64,000 nucleotides of DNA from Tritrichomonas musculus (GCA_039105265.1 JAPFFF010000044.1:124001-188000), one strand, 5' to 3'; counted from the stretch's first letter, positions 21,791 through 31,999 are shown. The notes: generated from the letters alone by a model not told the origin. A program made the numbers and translations.

Positions 21791-22109
21791 AAATATTGGT
21801 TGTTGTTCAATTCCTTTTTTTATTATTGGTTGCATACTTGCCTGCTATGCATATTTTTGCCGAGTAATTTACGGAGGTGTTTATTGGGGCAAGTTAAAAT
21901 ACTGGAATGATTGATATTCGCAAACAGATCATTTATGGCTCATCACACTTCTTCAGTGGATATTTGGTATTTGTGTTCCATTTGCTTCAGATGTAATGAA
22001 TTGCATGATTATTCATTCTACTCGTAAATCTAATTGGTATGGAAAAATCAGATTATCTCGGATTAAATCGAGAATTATTGCTGTGCAAATTTCTATTTCA
22101 AGTGAGTGA
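21791..22109 (+). pseudogene. Fragment of a multi-pass membrane protein
   Basis: A frame of 106 codons with one in-frame TGA encodes a hydrophobic segment IGCCSIPFFIIGCILACYAY, then FCRVIYGGVYWGKLKYWND, the stop, and YSQTDHLWLITLLQWIFGIC followed by a basic tail. The composition (W, Y, G, C between two hydrophobic stretches) is that of real membrane-protein coding sequence and unlike the surrounding AT-rich noise. There is no start codon, so it is a 5'-truncated fragment. I do not recognise the family. Confidence 0.42.
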
Positions 22110-22344
22110 CATGCAAATTCAATTGAATTCTAACAAAGATTTTCAATGACTTCTTTAATAAATAGAACATTTTTGGAATGAAGTCATTGATGAAATTTTA
22201 GAAGATTAAAAAGATTATTGATGTGATTTTAGCGAATTTTTAGTAATAAAAGTATGGAATAAATCATTACATTAAATATTATTATAAATATTGATCTTTC
22301 AATCAAAAACAATGTAATCCGTAATTATGTTTATACATACAACA
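22110..22344. other. AT-rich spacer
   Basis: No gene seen upstream of the first tRNA-Met. Confidence 0.4.
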
Positions 22345-22417
22345 AGTGATGTGGAACAATAGGTAGTTCCTGAGGCTCATACCCTCAGTGTTGATGGTTC
22401 GAGTCCATCCATCACTC
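22345..22417 (+). tRNA. tRNA-Met(CAT), copy 1
   Basis: Perfect cloverleaf: acceptor AGTGATG/CATCACT, D stem GAAC/GTTC, anticodon stem TGAGG/CCTCA with loop CTCATAC (anticodon CAT), T arm GATGG-TTCGAGT-CCATC. A T7 Pol III terminator follows. A1:T72 is an initiator trait, but the T54 T-loop and the absence of three G:C pairs in the anticodon stem argue for an elongator. The discriminator base is C, which is unusual for Met. Confidence 0.9.
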
Positions 22418-22721
22418 TTTTTTTGCTTGTTTTTTTATTTTATTTGATGATTTTTCAATCAAAAGAATTCGTAGATATGATTTTTTGAGATATTTCCAGC
22501 ATTTTGATCTTTGATCCTTCTCAAATAAAAAATAACTAGCAAATAAGAAAGAATATTAAACTTCACAAAAATATATTAATGATAAAAGTTTTATAAATAA
22601 AATTTAGATTCTTATTAAGTTAAAAATAAAGAATGAATCGTTTATTATAATGATGGAATACTATGTTTAAATTTAAAAGGTGAAATTTCAAGTTTGAATT
22701 TGATTTTGATTATGAGCTTGT
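22418..22721. other. AT-rich spacer
   Basis: Nothing recognised. Confidence 0.4.
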
Positions 22722-24083
22722 TTAAATTAATGTTCCGTATAATTCAAATGAATCAATGATGAGATAATTATCGTTATTCCAGTTTGGTCCTGTTTGCTTA
22801 ATTCGAAGATATTTGTATTCTTCAGTATTATTTTGATTAATGTTGAATGTGTGGAAAAATCTGTTTCCATTCAGGTGAGAGCAGTCATTCTGTTCGTCAA
22901 GAGTTTTCCAGCTGTCGTTGTCTTTCGATCCCTCAAGAATCCAGCTCTTTAAGTGGCGATCGTTCGTGCCACAATGTCTCGTTCTTATTGTGTAAGCAGT
23001 TGGAATGACACGATGATCTTTGAAATCAAGGCAAATCCAGCTGTTTGGCGATTTTGCTGAATAAAAATATCTGCCTTCATCTTCAAACAAAGAAACACTG
23101 CGAGCGAGCAAGCTTCCACTATTGCTATAATTTCCTGATGATGTGAAATTGATTTCGTTTTCAATGTTGCTCTTGCTGCGGAGGTGGTTGATGATGCCTG
23201 AAAAATCTTTTCCATTCTCTCTGTTGAAGATCGTTCCTTGATTCTTATTTTCTTTGTATCGTTTGCAATTGTCAGATTCTTTTTGGACGACTTCTTGCGT
23301 CAGTCTTCGGCAAATCGCCTTCCAAACGCAACTGCCAATGTCATCAATTAAAAACAAATCAACAAAGCTGCAAGCTGACCCAACTGACAAGTTTTCAAAA
23401 AAGACGTGCTCATAAAGATAAACGTGTTTTTTGTCGGTTTTGTAAAGTTCGTTAATAAATTCAATAACTTCATCTTCATTCTCAACTTGAAAATTTGGAT
23501 GTTTGAAAATTGAATGCAGTGACTCAATAGTCAGTAATTTCAGCTGTTCTTTGTGCTCGCTGTAAAGGTCGTGGAAGTTTTCTGACGCAAATTCAATTTC
23601 TTTAGAAAGGCGTTGACAATGAAATCGTGGATATTGCTCGTGGCACTGAATGAGGCTGAGAACATTGTCGGTGGTGATTTCGTCTATCGATGTGTTGTCC
23701 GTGATTTCAATTGAGTCGTTACAAAGTTTTTCAATGGCTTCACAAATGAATGGGACTTCGTTTTCTGGGATTGTTGTCGTTTTGAAAGTTAAAAGGTTAA
23801 GAAGATGAGAAAAAGTGCCTCGTGATTGAGTGTTTAGGATAAATGTATCATATGTTGGATCATTGATGTGATTTTGACAGATTTTTTGTGATAAAAGATC
23901 TGAAATGAGTCGACTCGTCTTAATTTCTTCTCCATTGACAATAAATGTAAAATCATCATCATATGTTTGAAGAGGTACATTTAATATGCATGAAGGGTTT
24001 AGTTTTATTTGGGTTTCTTGAGACATTGACAAAAATATATGAAGACCATTTATACTCTCAATTTTAAAGATTTCATATGCCAT
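22722..24083 (-). CDS. BTB/BACK-like protein with C-terminal F5/8C-like domain
   Basis: 453 residues. Residues about 40-140 (DDDFTFIVNGEEIKTSRLIS ... FSHLLNLLTFK) resemble a divergent BTB fold with the usual 'protein interior held in the cell' opening. Residues 140-270 are helical and BACK-like. The last 150 residues form an F5/8 type C (discoidin, galactose-binding) domain: WICLDFKDHRVIPTAYTIRT, LKSWILEGSKDNDSWKTLDE, YKYLRIKQTG and a closing FELYGTLI. This combination is a large family in trichomonads. In other eukaryotes BTB proteins often link substrates to cullin-3 ubiquitin ligases; here that role is inference. No signal peptide is present, so the F5/8C domain would act inside the cell. 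The frame starts at the first ATG. The related gene at 30436-31396 is broken, and the same C-terminal domain is fused to a kinase at 26104-28014. Confidence 0.82.
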   Translation of the reverse strand: MAYEIFKIESINGLHIFLSMSQETQIKLNPSCILNVPLQTYDDDFTFIVNGEEIKTSRLISDLLSQKICQNHINDPTYDTFILNTQSRGTFSHLLNLLTFKTTTIPENEVPFICEAIEKLCNDSIEITDNTSIDEITTDNVLSLIQCHEQYPRFHCQRLSKEIEFASENFHDLYSEHKEQLKLLTIESLHSIFKHPNFQVENEDEVIEFINELYKTDKKHVYLYEHVFFENLSVGSACSFVDLFLIDDIGSCVWKAICRRLTQEVVQKESDNCKRYKENKNQGTIFNRENGKDFSGIINHLRSKSNIENEINFTSSGNYSNSGSLLARSVSLFEDEGRYFYSAKSPNSWICLDFKDHRVIPTAYTIRTRHCGTNDRHLKSWILEGSKDNDSWKTLDEQNDCSHLNGNRFFHTFNINQNNTEEYKYLRIKQTGPNWNNDNYLIIDSFELYGTLI

Positions 24084-24306
24084 TTTATACCATCAAAAGC
24101 ATGACAATTAATTAATATTTATTATCTATTAGAATTTAAATTAATTTAATGAATTTATTCTGATATATATTGATATTCACAAAAAAACAATATAAATATC
24201 AGATTCCAAATTCTAAAGTAGATCAACATTTTAAAAAACTATGAATAAATTGAATATTCAATCAAAAATAATATATATGAAGTGATAATGTTAATATATA
24301 ACAGCA
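24084..24306. other. AT-rich spacer
   Basis: No gene seen upstream of the second tRNA-Met. Confidence 0.4.
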
Positions 24307-24379
24307 AGTGATGTGGAACAATAGGTAGTTCCTGAGGCTCATACCCTCAGTGTTGATGGTTCGAGTCCATCCATCACTC
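24307..24379 (+). tRNA. tRNA-Met(CAT), copy 2
   Basis: Identical in sequence to copy 1 over the whole tRNA. The match extends a little into the flanks (CAAG before, TTTTTTTGCTTGTTTTT after), so this is a recent duplicate about 1.96 kb away in the same orientation. The two copies flank the BTB/F5-8C-like gene. Confidence 0.9.
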
Positions 24380-24529
24380 TTTTTTTGCTTGTTTTTATAA
24401 AATTTCAAAAAACAAATGAAAGAAAAAAAGGGGAAAAAAAAAGCATTAAATGATTATTTTACTTATTATTAATGGTTTAAACTATTAGAAATTCATGATA
24501 ATTTTCTTTAAAAAAAAAAAAAAAGTTTT

Positions 24530-24962
24530 TTGATTTTCAAATAATTTTTTTTCGTTGGACTCAAATTTAAATCTGCAATAAATATCTTTTCTTTATCTAG
24601 GATTATTTTTAATGATCCATACTTCAAATATTCTGCTAGTATTGTTGGTCGGGATATTGGTGAATCATCAAATGAATGAAAAATTATACCATGAAATTTA
24701 ACAATGAATAGATGATTAAATTTGTGAAGTATAAGGTATTTTTATTAAAACATCATTTGGCCAAGTCTAGTAAAGATTTTTGTGTATCTATTACTTTTGC
24801 TGAGTATTCAATGTTATCTATTTTATTTTTCACAAAATATACGTCTCCAAATGCTTTTTTGCCAAGCTTTTCAGTTGTAAGTAGAAAGTTTTCGGTGTTA
24901 AAGAAATAAAAAGCTTTTTTAAAAAAGTTTATTTTTTTATAAATTTCTGATAAATGTTTCAA
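24530..24962 (-). pseudogene. Broken protein kinase, N-lobe only
   Basis: The minus strand keeps two pieces. The first (24753-24962) reads LTTEKLGKKAFGDVYFVKNK then IEYSAKVID, a Gly loop (third Gly intact) and the ATP-binding Lys. The second (about 24530-24720) reads HLFIVKFHGIIFHSFDDSPI then PTILAEYLKYGSLKIILDKE and NLSPTKKNY, matching the hinge region of trichomonad TKL-like kinases. Between them the frame is lost, and downstream there is no HRD or DFG. It is a dead gene, truncated before the catalytic loop, lying head-to-head with the C2-like gene at 25120. Confidence 0.62.
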
Positions 24963-25107
24963 TTTTTTTTGAATTATTTAAATAGTTTATTTTTTTATAT
25001 TTTTCTGAATAATGATTATTTCTTTCAATTTGTAAAAATAATGTGTTCACAAAAAAAAATAAAACCTCACAAATTATTGAAGAAAAAAATAAATGAATTC
25101 TTTGATA

Positions 25108-25115
25108 TCATTTTT
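25108..25115 (+). promoter_or_regulatory. Inr-like start element (TCATTTTT)
   Basis: Ends four bases before the ATG at 25120. Confidence 0.5.
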
Positions 25116-25119
25116 ATAA

Positions 25120-25692
25120 ATGTATGGTTTAAACATTCACCTCAAGTCATTCAAATTGAACTCAAACATCGTCAATGGAAGTGATAAAATCCGTGTGAGC
25201 ATTACAACATTCCCAGAAAACAACAAAGAAGCCTTTATAACAGAAGCAAAGCAAATGAGCTTTGTCCATCATTTCTTCACTGTCAATATCACAAATAAAA
25301 CAGAAAAAATGGTTATCGTTTTCAGGAAAATTGGATTTTTAGATAATCCAATCATTGCTTCTGCCACAATCAGGTCAACCGAATTGCCAACAAATGATTA
25401 TGAAAACGTTGAAATGAAAACAATGAATTTATATGAGCCACTTCAAACAGCAACAAAGAAAAGAAGAATCTTTGGAGAAATGCAAATCCAATTCTCTCTT
25501 ACAAGTGCATTTCCAACCTTCAAAGCTAGCAACAAAAATAACAACCATCAAAAGAGCACGAAGTCAGTATATTCTAAGAACAACAAATATTCTAAAATCA
25601 ACGAAGAAAATAACCAATATTCTAAATCAATGATAGAATATCCAAAAAAGAGCAATGAAAATCCCATTTATTATGATTCATTATTTTGTTAA
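25120..25692 (+). CDS. C2-like domain protein, paralogue of 17473-18024
   Basis: 190 residues. An N-terminal beta-sandwich-like part of about 130 residues (DKIRVSITTFPENNK, HHFFTVNITNKTEKMVIVFR, DNPIIASATIRS, FGEMQIQFSLTSAFP) is followed by a basic Ser/Asn/Tyr-rich tail with repeated KYSK/QYSK motifs. Conserved blocks are shared with the minus-strand gene at 17473-18024 (see there); the tails are unrelated. No signal peptide or membrane segment is present. The first ATG is placed right behind a TCATTTTT initiator; an upstream in-frame start is absent. The stop is TAAA, as often in trichomonads, where the stop is part of the poly(A) signal. The tail could be a phosphorylation or localisation segment (inference). 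Confidence 0.72.
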   Translation: MYGLNIHLKSFKLNSNIVNGSDKIRVSITTFPENNKEAFITEAKQMSFVHHFFTVNITNKTEKMVIVFRKIGFLDNPIIASATIRSTELPTNDYENVEMKTMNLYEPLQTATKKRRIFGEMQIQFSLTSAFPTFKASNKNNNHQKSTKSVYSKNNKYSKINEENNQYSKSMIEYPKKSNENPIYYDSLFC

Positions 25693-26103
25693 ATATATTT
25701 GTTAATAAACATAAATATACCTGTGAATTATTATTTCTTTTTATTAATAAATTTTCAATACCTCATTGAAAATCAATTTTTATTTATTTCAAATTTGAGT
25801 TAATTATTTCCCAAATTAAATATTATTCAGAAAATTTGAGCTTATAAACTATTTCATAAAGCGAAAAAATTATAATAACTATTTGTGTATCTGTAATAAT
25901 AATTTAAAAAAAAAAAAAAAAATAAAGTAATGACACTTTATTTATCATAGTAATGAAAAAAAAAAATTGAAAATAATTGTCGAAGCATTGACAATTTAGT
26001 TTTTATTAAACCAATTATTTAAACCAATATACAATTAAAATAAAAAGTATTAACAATTTAAGCTTGTTATTTCCAAAAAAAAAAAATAATAATAATAATA
26101 TAA
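25693..26103. other. AT-rich spacer between convergent genes
   Basis: Contains poly(A) and (AAT)n tracts; no gene. Confidence 0.45.
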
Positions 26104-28014
26104 TTAAACTTTTGGTTCTTTGATTTTCCCGTAGAAATCGATTGCGCTTAAGCTTATCACGTTGCAATTGTAGCTGCTGTACCAGCTGATTCCAGTCTGC
26201 CTAATTCTAATGTATCTATAAAACTCCTTCAGCGGATTATTCACGTCTAGAGCAACGACGTCTTCAGCAGAGTTGAGGCTTATGTCGTTGCTTCTTCTGT
26301 CTGTCACCTCCCAGGAGACTCCGTCCTTTGACATCTCGATGACCCAATTTTTCAGGTTAGGCGTTTCTGCCTGATTTGATCCTCTCCTTATCTCGTACTT
26401 ATTGATCTGCACGAGTCTCTCCATGAAGTCGAAGCAGACGATTGCGCCGCCAGTGTCGTTTGACTTGTACTCGTTGTCCTTGTCGAAGTCGACCAGGTTC
26501 TTCGGATGGTAGTGGTTCTCGTCCTTGAAGAAGAAGATGAAATGCGAGTCGTCGCTGTGCATTGAGTTCGTCGTGATGCTGACGGTCTTGCTGTCGTGGA
26601 GGTTTGAGCCGGCCTTGTTTGTCAGGAACCTTAGGATGCCGTTGAATTTTGGGTTGCTCTCTTTGTAGACGAGGCACTTTATGAAGAACTTCTCTTGCTG
26701 CTGCGCGAGAAGCGAGTCTTCGCGGAACTTTTGGAACTGGCTGCGGATCTCGTTCTTCATCTCAGTCCGAAGCTGGTTGAAGGCGAGCTCGTTCTCCTGC
26801 TTCATTGTCAGAATCTGCTGCTTAAGCTCGTCAATGACGTGCCACAGCGAGAGCATGCTGTAGTTCTCCCTCTCTTTCAGGTAGTTCGCAAAGTTGATCA
26901 ATTCTTCTTGATCAACATTGTCGAGGTAGCAGCTGCCCTTCTCCTTGCCATCATTTTCTGGCTTAAAAAGGGCCCTTTTGATTGCAACGAACTCTTTCAT
27001 TTCTACTTCCTCCTCTTCTTCTTCTTCTTCTTTTTTGGATGTTTCTTCTTTTTTATCAGTTTCTTTTGTCTCTCCTTTATCGTCTTTTTTAGCTGTCCCT
27101 TCTTTTTTATCTGTTTCTTCTTTTGTTTCTTCTTTTTTTTCTTTTTCTTCAAAGTCTGTGTCATAGGCTAATATTTCAAAGAGATTCTCAAAAGTTGGTC
27201 GTTCACTTGGATTACTTGACCAGCATTTTTCTATCAATTTTTTGATTTTTTCGTTATTAAAAGATTCAGGAAATTGTGGACGGTATCCGTTGGTAATTTT
27301 CTTAAAAAAGCTTTCTTGAGCTCTTTTTCTTTTGATAATTTCAATGTATGGTAGGCAGTTGGTGAAGATTTCATACAGCATAATACCAAATGAATATACA
27401 TCTGCTTTTTCATCGTAAACATTGCTTGATATGACTTCTGGGGCTTCATAGATGGGTGTACCAACTCCCATGGTAGCATCTAAACCGTTATTGGAAATAT
27501 CTTTGGCATATCCAAAATCTGTTAAGAGTGGAATATAATTGGCATCAAGTAATACATTGCTTGGTTTTAAGTCGCGGTGGATAATGTGATTTTCATGAAG
27601 ATACTTCATTGCTCGGGCAATTCCAATTATGATCTTTTGCATTGTTGTGGGATTAAAGTCTTTGATTTTACCAGAGCGTATTTTATTCAAAATATTATCA
27701 AAAGAACCATTTTTGGCATATTGTAAAAGAATATAAGCTTTTAAATTATGATCTTTTTGTTCTAAATTAAATCCGTAAAATTGAACAATACAAGGGTGAC
27801 GAAGACGCATCATAATACTAATTTCCCTTGTAATTAATGTTTTCTCGCGATGCACTTCGATAGAATCTGAATAACATACTTTTTTTAAAGCATAAATTCG
27901 GCCATCATTAATATTTTCTACTAAATAAACAGTAGCTGTTGTACCATGGCCAATTTCATCAGAAAACTTGAATTTATTTAAATCGATTTGGAAGTTGCTG
28001 AAGTTCGGTTTCAT
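26104..28014 (-). CDS. TKL-like protein kinase fused to a coiled coil and F5/8C-like domain
   Basis: 636 residues in four parts. (1) Kinase, about 12-285: Gly loop GHGTTATV, YALKKV, REISIMMRLRHPCIVQFYGF, HRDLKPSNVLL, DFG, YEAPEV; all catalytic residues are present. (2) About 290-350 is a Lys/Glu linker of almost only K, E, D and T, with eight Glu in a row. (3) About 375-455 is a helical coiled coil (MLSLWHVIDELKQQILTMKQ and following). (4) About 460-632 is an F5/8C-like domain: GGAIVCFDFMERLVQINKYE, LKNWVIEMSKDGVSWEVTDR, YRYIRIRQTG, IDFYGKI. The same domain ends the BTB-like protein at 22722-24083. The kinase may use it to bind sugars, lipids or proteins in the cytosol (inference; no signal peptide). 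The DNA for parts 3-4 (26104-27000) is clearly more GC-rich than that for part 1, suggesting two origins. Confidence 0.86.
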   Translation of the reverse strand: MKPNFSNFQIDLNKFKFSDEIGHGTTATVYLVENINDGRIYALKKVCYSDSIEVHREKTLITREISIMMRLRHPCIVQFYGFNLEQKDHNLKAYILLQYAKNGSFDNILNKIRSGKIKDFNPTTMQKIIIGIARAMKYLHENHIIHRDLKPSNVLLDANYIPLLTDFGYAKDISNNGLDATMGVGTPIYEAPEVISSNVYDEKADVYSFGIMLYEIFTNCLPYIEIIKRKRAQESFFKKITNGYRPQFPESFNNEKIKKLIEKCWSSNPSERPTFENLFEILAYDTDFEEKEKKEETKEETDKKEGTAKKDDKGETKETDKKEETSKKEEEEEEEEVEMKEFVAIKRALFKPENDGKEKGSCYLDNVDQEELINFANYLKERENYSMLSLWHVIDELKQQILTMKQENELAFNQLRTEMKNEIRSQFQKFREDSLLAQQQEKFFIKCLVYKESNPKFNGILRFLTNKAGSNLHDSKTVSITTNSMHSDDSHFIFFFKDENHYHPKNLVDFDKDNEYKSNDTGGAIVCFDFMERLVQINKYEIRRGSNQAETPNLKNWVIEMSKDGVSWEVTDRRSNDISLNSAEDVVALDVNNPLKEFYRYIRIRQTGISWYSSYNCNVISLSAIDFYGKIKEPKV

Positions 28015-28213
28015 AAAACGATTTTTTTTATCTAAAGAAATGTCAAATAACGTTCTTTTAACGGTCTGATAGTATAATAATGGTCTGATAGTATAAATAA
28101 AAAGCTCTCAAAATAATTAAAAATGTATAAAATAAACCATTGAAATCATTTTTACTATCATATAAGATTTCAAAGAAATCCTTTTAATTTTTGTGAAGAA
28201 TGGTCATTGTTCT

Positions 28214-28221
28214 TCATTTTT
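28214..28221 (+). promoter_or_regulatory. Inr-like start element in a transposon (TCATTTTT)
   Basis: Lies five bases before the transposase ATG at 28226, so the transposon uses the same start signal as host genes. Confidence 0.45.
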
Positions 28222-28225
28222 TACA

Positions 28226-29790
28226 ATGGAGTTTATTGCCACAGAAGATCTTTCAGAGCATCAAATATTTATTTTAGAAAAGAGACTTGAGAAAAAGACT
28301 TATAAGCAAATTTCAGGACAGTTTTATACAGAATTTCAAATTCAACTTTTTGATTGTAAGTTATCAACAGCAATTAAAAGAGCTGCTCTTGGCTATAAAT
28401 GGTCACCTGGAATGAAAGGTGGCCAAGATCCTTACTTGTGTTCACGTGACATGGAAGAACTTAGAGATGCTGTCCAAGATGCAATGGCTCTTGGAGAACC
28501 GATGGATTGTGCCGAAGTCCTCGATGAAGCAAGCCGCTTAAAGATGAGTCGCGTTCAAAATGCCATAGAGTTTCTGAGAATAACAAATTCTCAAAAACAT
28601 GAAAATACAATTGATCAAATGTTATTGCAACCTCCTTCGCGGCAATGGATCAACAATGTTCTTGACCAACTCGAATCTCACATCATTAACCGTCGCTTAA
28701 TTGATCCAAAACGATTAGATAGTTGCTCATTTTCAGTTATCAATAACTATTTTGATAATTTTAGTCAGTTTTTAGCATCTTTTAAATGGTTTTTCATATT
28801 TGGAGCTGATGAAACAATGATAGAGCCGTTGCCAAAAAAAAAAAATACGTTGTACCAAATAATATTAAAAGTGTTTTACTAGATGATTATCCAGATATGA
28901 AACATGTTACAAGTATGATGTGCCATGGAATAAATGGCATTTCTCTCCCTCCATTTATAATATTAACAGAGACAAAAAAAATTCCAAACGAACTCAAAGA
29001 ATTTTGTGAGACTAATCAAATTTATTTGGCATCTAGTTCAAACGGATACATGACTAGAGACCTTTTTTTGATTTGGACTTTCCATTTTATTAATTTTATT
29101 CAAACATATAGATCACGATTTTCAGAGGATTATCAAAAATTACCAGTTTTATTGATTTTAGACGGCCATACAAGTCGTGAAAATCCTATGGCATTAGAAC
29201 TTTTTAGGAGATTTAATATTTTTGTTTTAATAATCCCAGCCCATACATCACACATTCTTCAAATGTTTGATGTTGGGCTTGGATTTCCATTTAAAAAAGC
29301 TTACACACAGAATTTTGATAACTATTTTTCAGAAATTAATATTGATGACGAAATTTCTTCAAAAGCAGCCAAAATAAGATTAGTTGTTGTTAAATCTATT
29401 ATAACTGCATGGAAACAAGCATCAGCATTATCTCTTACAGAAACTGCAGCGAGAAAGACTGGTACATATCCAGTAAGCAAAGATGAAGTTCTCAAGTCAG
29501 TTTTTGTGCACGATCTCACACCAGCAGAACAGAAAAGATACGATGAAAGGCAAGCGAGAAACAAAAATAGAATAAATATATCATCTCAAATAATTACTAC
29601 AGAAGAAAAGATAAACGAGTTGTCAGAGAGGATTAAAGTAGTAAACAAATTTAGTTATTTATGCAATATTGATTCTATAGATGAAAAAAGCTATACAGAA
29701 TTAATTCAAGATATATTATCAACCGAACATAATGATACAAGGTTACTGACTGAAATACCTAAAGTACCGATTGATTATTATACATTTTAA
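28226..29790 (+). pseudogene. DDE transposase, pogo/Tigger type, one frame break
   Basis: Two frames meet at a run of twelve A near 28838-28849. The first (28226-28882) has an N-terminal helix-turn-helix-like region (EHQIFILEKRLEKKTYKQIS, similar to host-derived CENP-B/pogo starts) and ends at the first catalytic Asp in FGADET. The second (28897-29790) carries LLILDGHTSRENP with the second catalytic Asp and AHTSHILQMFDVGLGFPFKK, the signature of the DDE_1 superfamily, then a Lys-rich C-terminus. The enzyme would cut and paste its own element. A one-base change in the A run, or a sequencing error there, is the only break, so the copy is young. The open frame before ATG 28226 starts at a GTG and is not used. 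The stop is TAAA. Confidence 0.8.
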
Positions 29791-30230
29791 ATATATTAAA
29801 ATACTTAATTTCTCTTTTATTTAGTTTTTATTTATATTTTTTTTTTTTTTTTTTTTTTGATTTGTTTTAAAGTTTTAAATTTGTGTATGATATTCGTTAT
29901 TTTTGTATTTTACATCATATTTCTCGTAAAATGTTTTTTTTTATCGATAAGCATTTAATTTTAAAAATTTGTTTCGCTTTTTTTTTGAATTCGGTTTGTA
30001 TTTTTGATTGCTAATCAGAATTCATTGAAGTTGTTGATGCATGAGGTTCTATTATAAAGATTGCATAAAAATAAAAATCATAAATTTTAATTTAAAAAGT
30101 TACAGCCATTTTCTTTTTAATTTTTCAAAGAAAATTAAAATAATATCTCAATTTTTCAATGGAAAATTTACTTACTATCAGACCATTTAAAAACAACCAG
30201 TCCATTTAAATTACGTTATAGAAAGAGACC

Positions 30231-30435
30231 GTTTATCTATATTTTTCTAAAAAACATTAATTGCTATAGTTACTTTTTGCTGAAAATTATATTATAAAAA
30301 TATTTTAAATTAAAGCTCTGGATATACCATGTTTCCATTAATTTTTAAAGATAAAAATGAATCTGTATCATCATAATTTTCAATGCATATTTGTTTTTTT
30401 TATATTATTTTAACAGAGAAGAATTTAAATTAAAT
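30231..30435. other. AT-rich spacer
   Basis: No feature recognised. Confidence 0.35.
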
Positions 30436-31396
30436 ATGGCAAATAGTATTGAGTATGAGCCATCTGTTAATAACTTCAGAAGATTGTTACAGACTGATGA
30501 TAGTAGTAAGTTTAATCTTTTTGTAAAATTAGAAGATATCGACGTCAAAACCCAAAGGAACAAGTAGCGACCAAAAGCAATTTCAAATTGTGACGACAAT
30601 TAATAAAGCACGAGTTTTTTTCAAAGAAGATCAATGAAATCTATCAAGTTGATCCAACAGTTTCAGATTACATCCTCAATATTCCGATTGTTAAAGAAAG
30701 TTCAAAAGAAAAAAAATGACACAAAATACGAAGAACTGATCAAATTATTGTTCAAATCAATTGATAACAAAATTACATTTTCATCTGAAGAATGGAAAGC
30801 CGTTGGTCAGGTCCTATTTTTACTTGGAGAGGAAGGAATCAAAGACGATTGTAGCATGAGAACCCTGGAGGAGTCTCTCTCTCATCGTCGACTTTTGATG
30901 AAACAACTCTAGAATTTCATCAAAAATAGATTGAATGCCTATCGTCACATTTCAAAGAACTTTTTGAGAGTGGTACGATGAAATATCTTGAAGATGAAGT
31001 GAAGGAAGAGATCATCGACAGGTGCTTCGCAGACAAAGAAAAGCAAATTGAAGAAGAAGAAATTGTGAGGAAAATGATCGAAGAAGAGGAGCCAGCGAAA
31101 GTGGTTTTTCACTTCATTGTTCGGATGTCGAGTGAGGAGTGGAGTGAAGAAGTTCTGCGATTCATCATTGAGAGAGTCGACGATGAAGTGATTGAAGGAG
31201 AAATTTCAGAGTTTGTCTTCAATCTTCGCCGCCGCATCAAGAAGCGTCTGCGCGACCTTGAAAGCGGAGACGGGAAGAAGAAATCGAAGAAGAAGAGCAG
31301 GAAAGGCGGCAAGATTGAATGCGAGTACAGCGGAAACGAACTGTCAGGAATCATGAGCTTTCTGAATCAGAAATCAGAAGAAGTAGCTACTCATGG
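30436..31396 (+). pseudogene. BTB/F5-8C family gene, broken and truncated
   Basis: Begins with ATG at 30436 (MANSIEYEPSVNNFRRLLQT) and runs about 44 codons to a TAG. The next part is readable in another frame (SKKINEIYQVDPTVSDYILN), shifts again near an A run at about 30710 (LIKLLFKSIDNKITFSSEEW), and continues from 30978 in a GC-rich part (EEIIDRCFADKEKQIEEEEI, VFHFIVRMSSEEW). It ends in GGKIECEYSGNELSGIMSFL, which is how the F5/8C-like part of the genes at 22722 and 26104 begins. The rest of that domain is missing and replaced by unrelated sequence and a 110-base poly(A). At least three breaks plus a 3' truncation make it a pseudogene. The base composition changes sharply at about 30980. 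Confidence 0.68.
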
Positions 31397-31494
31397 TATT
31401 TTTGGCAAAAGTGCAAAAAAGTTCCAAGCTTTTATTTTCTGAAGAATGATAGAGGCCAATTTTGACCTTAACTGCTGCGGGCAAATCCGATTTC

Positions 31495-31608
<114 letters not shown>

Positions 31609-31717
31609 AAGAAAACTAACGCGATATAATCATAAATCATTTAATAAACTATAATCTTTGAACATACATAAATGTTTTTTGTATTTTGAAATTCAATTAA
31701 TAATTAATATCATTTAA

Positions 31718-31999
31718 TGACAACTTTTTGAGCTTTGCTCAAAAAGTTGTCATTCTTGAGATCTATTAGGTATAATATTTCATTTGTTTTCTTCATGGAA
31801 GTTGATTTATGTAAGTTTTGAAAAGAAATCAAATTTGAAAATAATAAAGGGCCACTTTTTGAGCTTCGCTCAAAAAGTGGCCAAGCATAAGATTCATTTC
31901 GGTTATGTAATAACTTGGTTATAGCTGGTTTTGATGTTTGAATATCTGATTTGAGGAAATTGCAAGAAACGCCACTTTTTGAGCTTCGCTCAAAAAGTG
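31718..31999. repeat. Palindrome trio of unit 1
   Basis: Perfect stems of 16, 15 and 12 bp with central triplets TTT, TTC and TTC. They are spaced about 120-130 bp apart. Confidence 0.9.

Larger units (their letters stand above)
28063..30230. mobile_element. pogo/Tigger-like DNA transposon
   Basis: The ends carry inverted GGTCTGATAGTA motifs: 28063-28074 and 28082-28093 on the left, and the complement TACTATCAGACCA at 30173-30185 on the right, followed by weaker copies to about 30230. It contains one transposase gene interrupted by a frame slip. A flanking TA duplication cannot be fixed because the ends are repeated. Confidence 0.7.

Noticed and set aside
26399-27171. Long opposite-strand and alternate-frame open frames over the kinase-F5/8C gene
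   Set aside because: They are shadows of the Lys/Glu-rich and GC-rich coding sequence; the real frame holds the domains.
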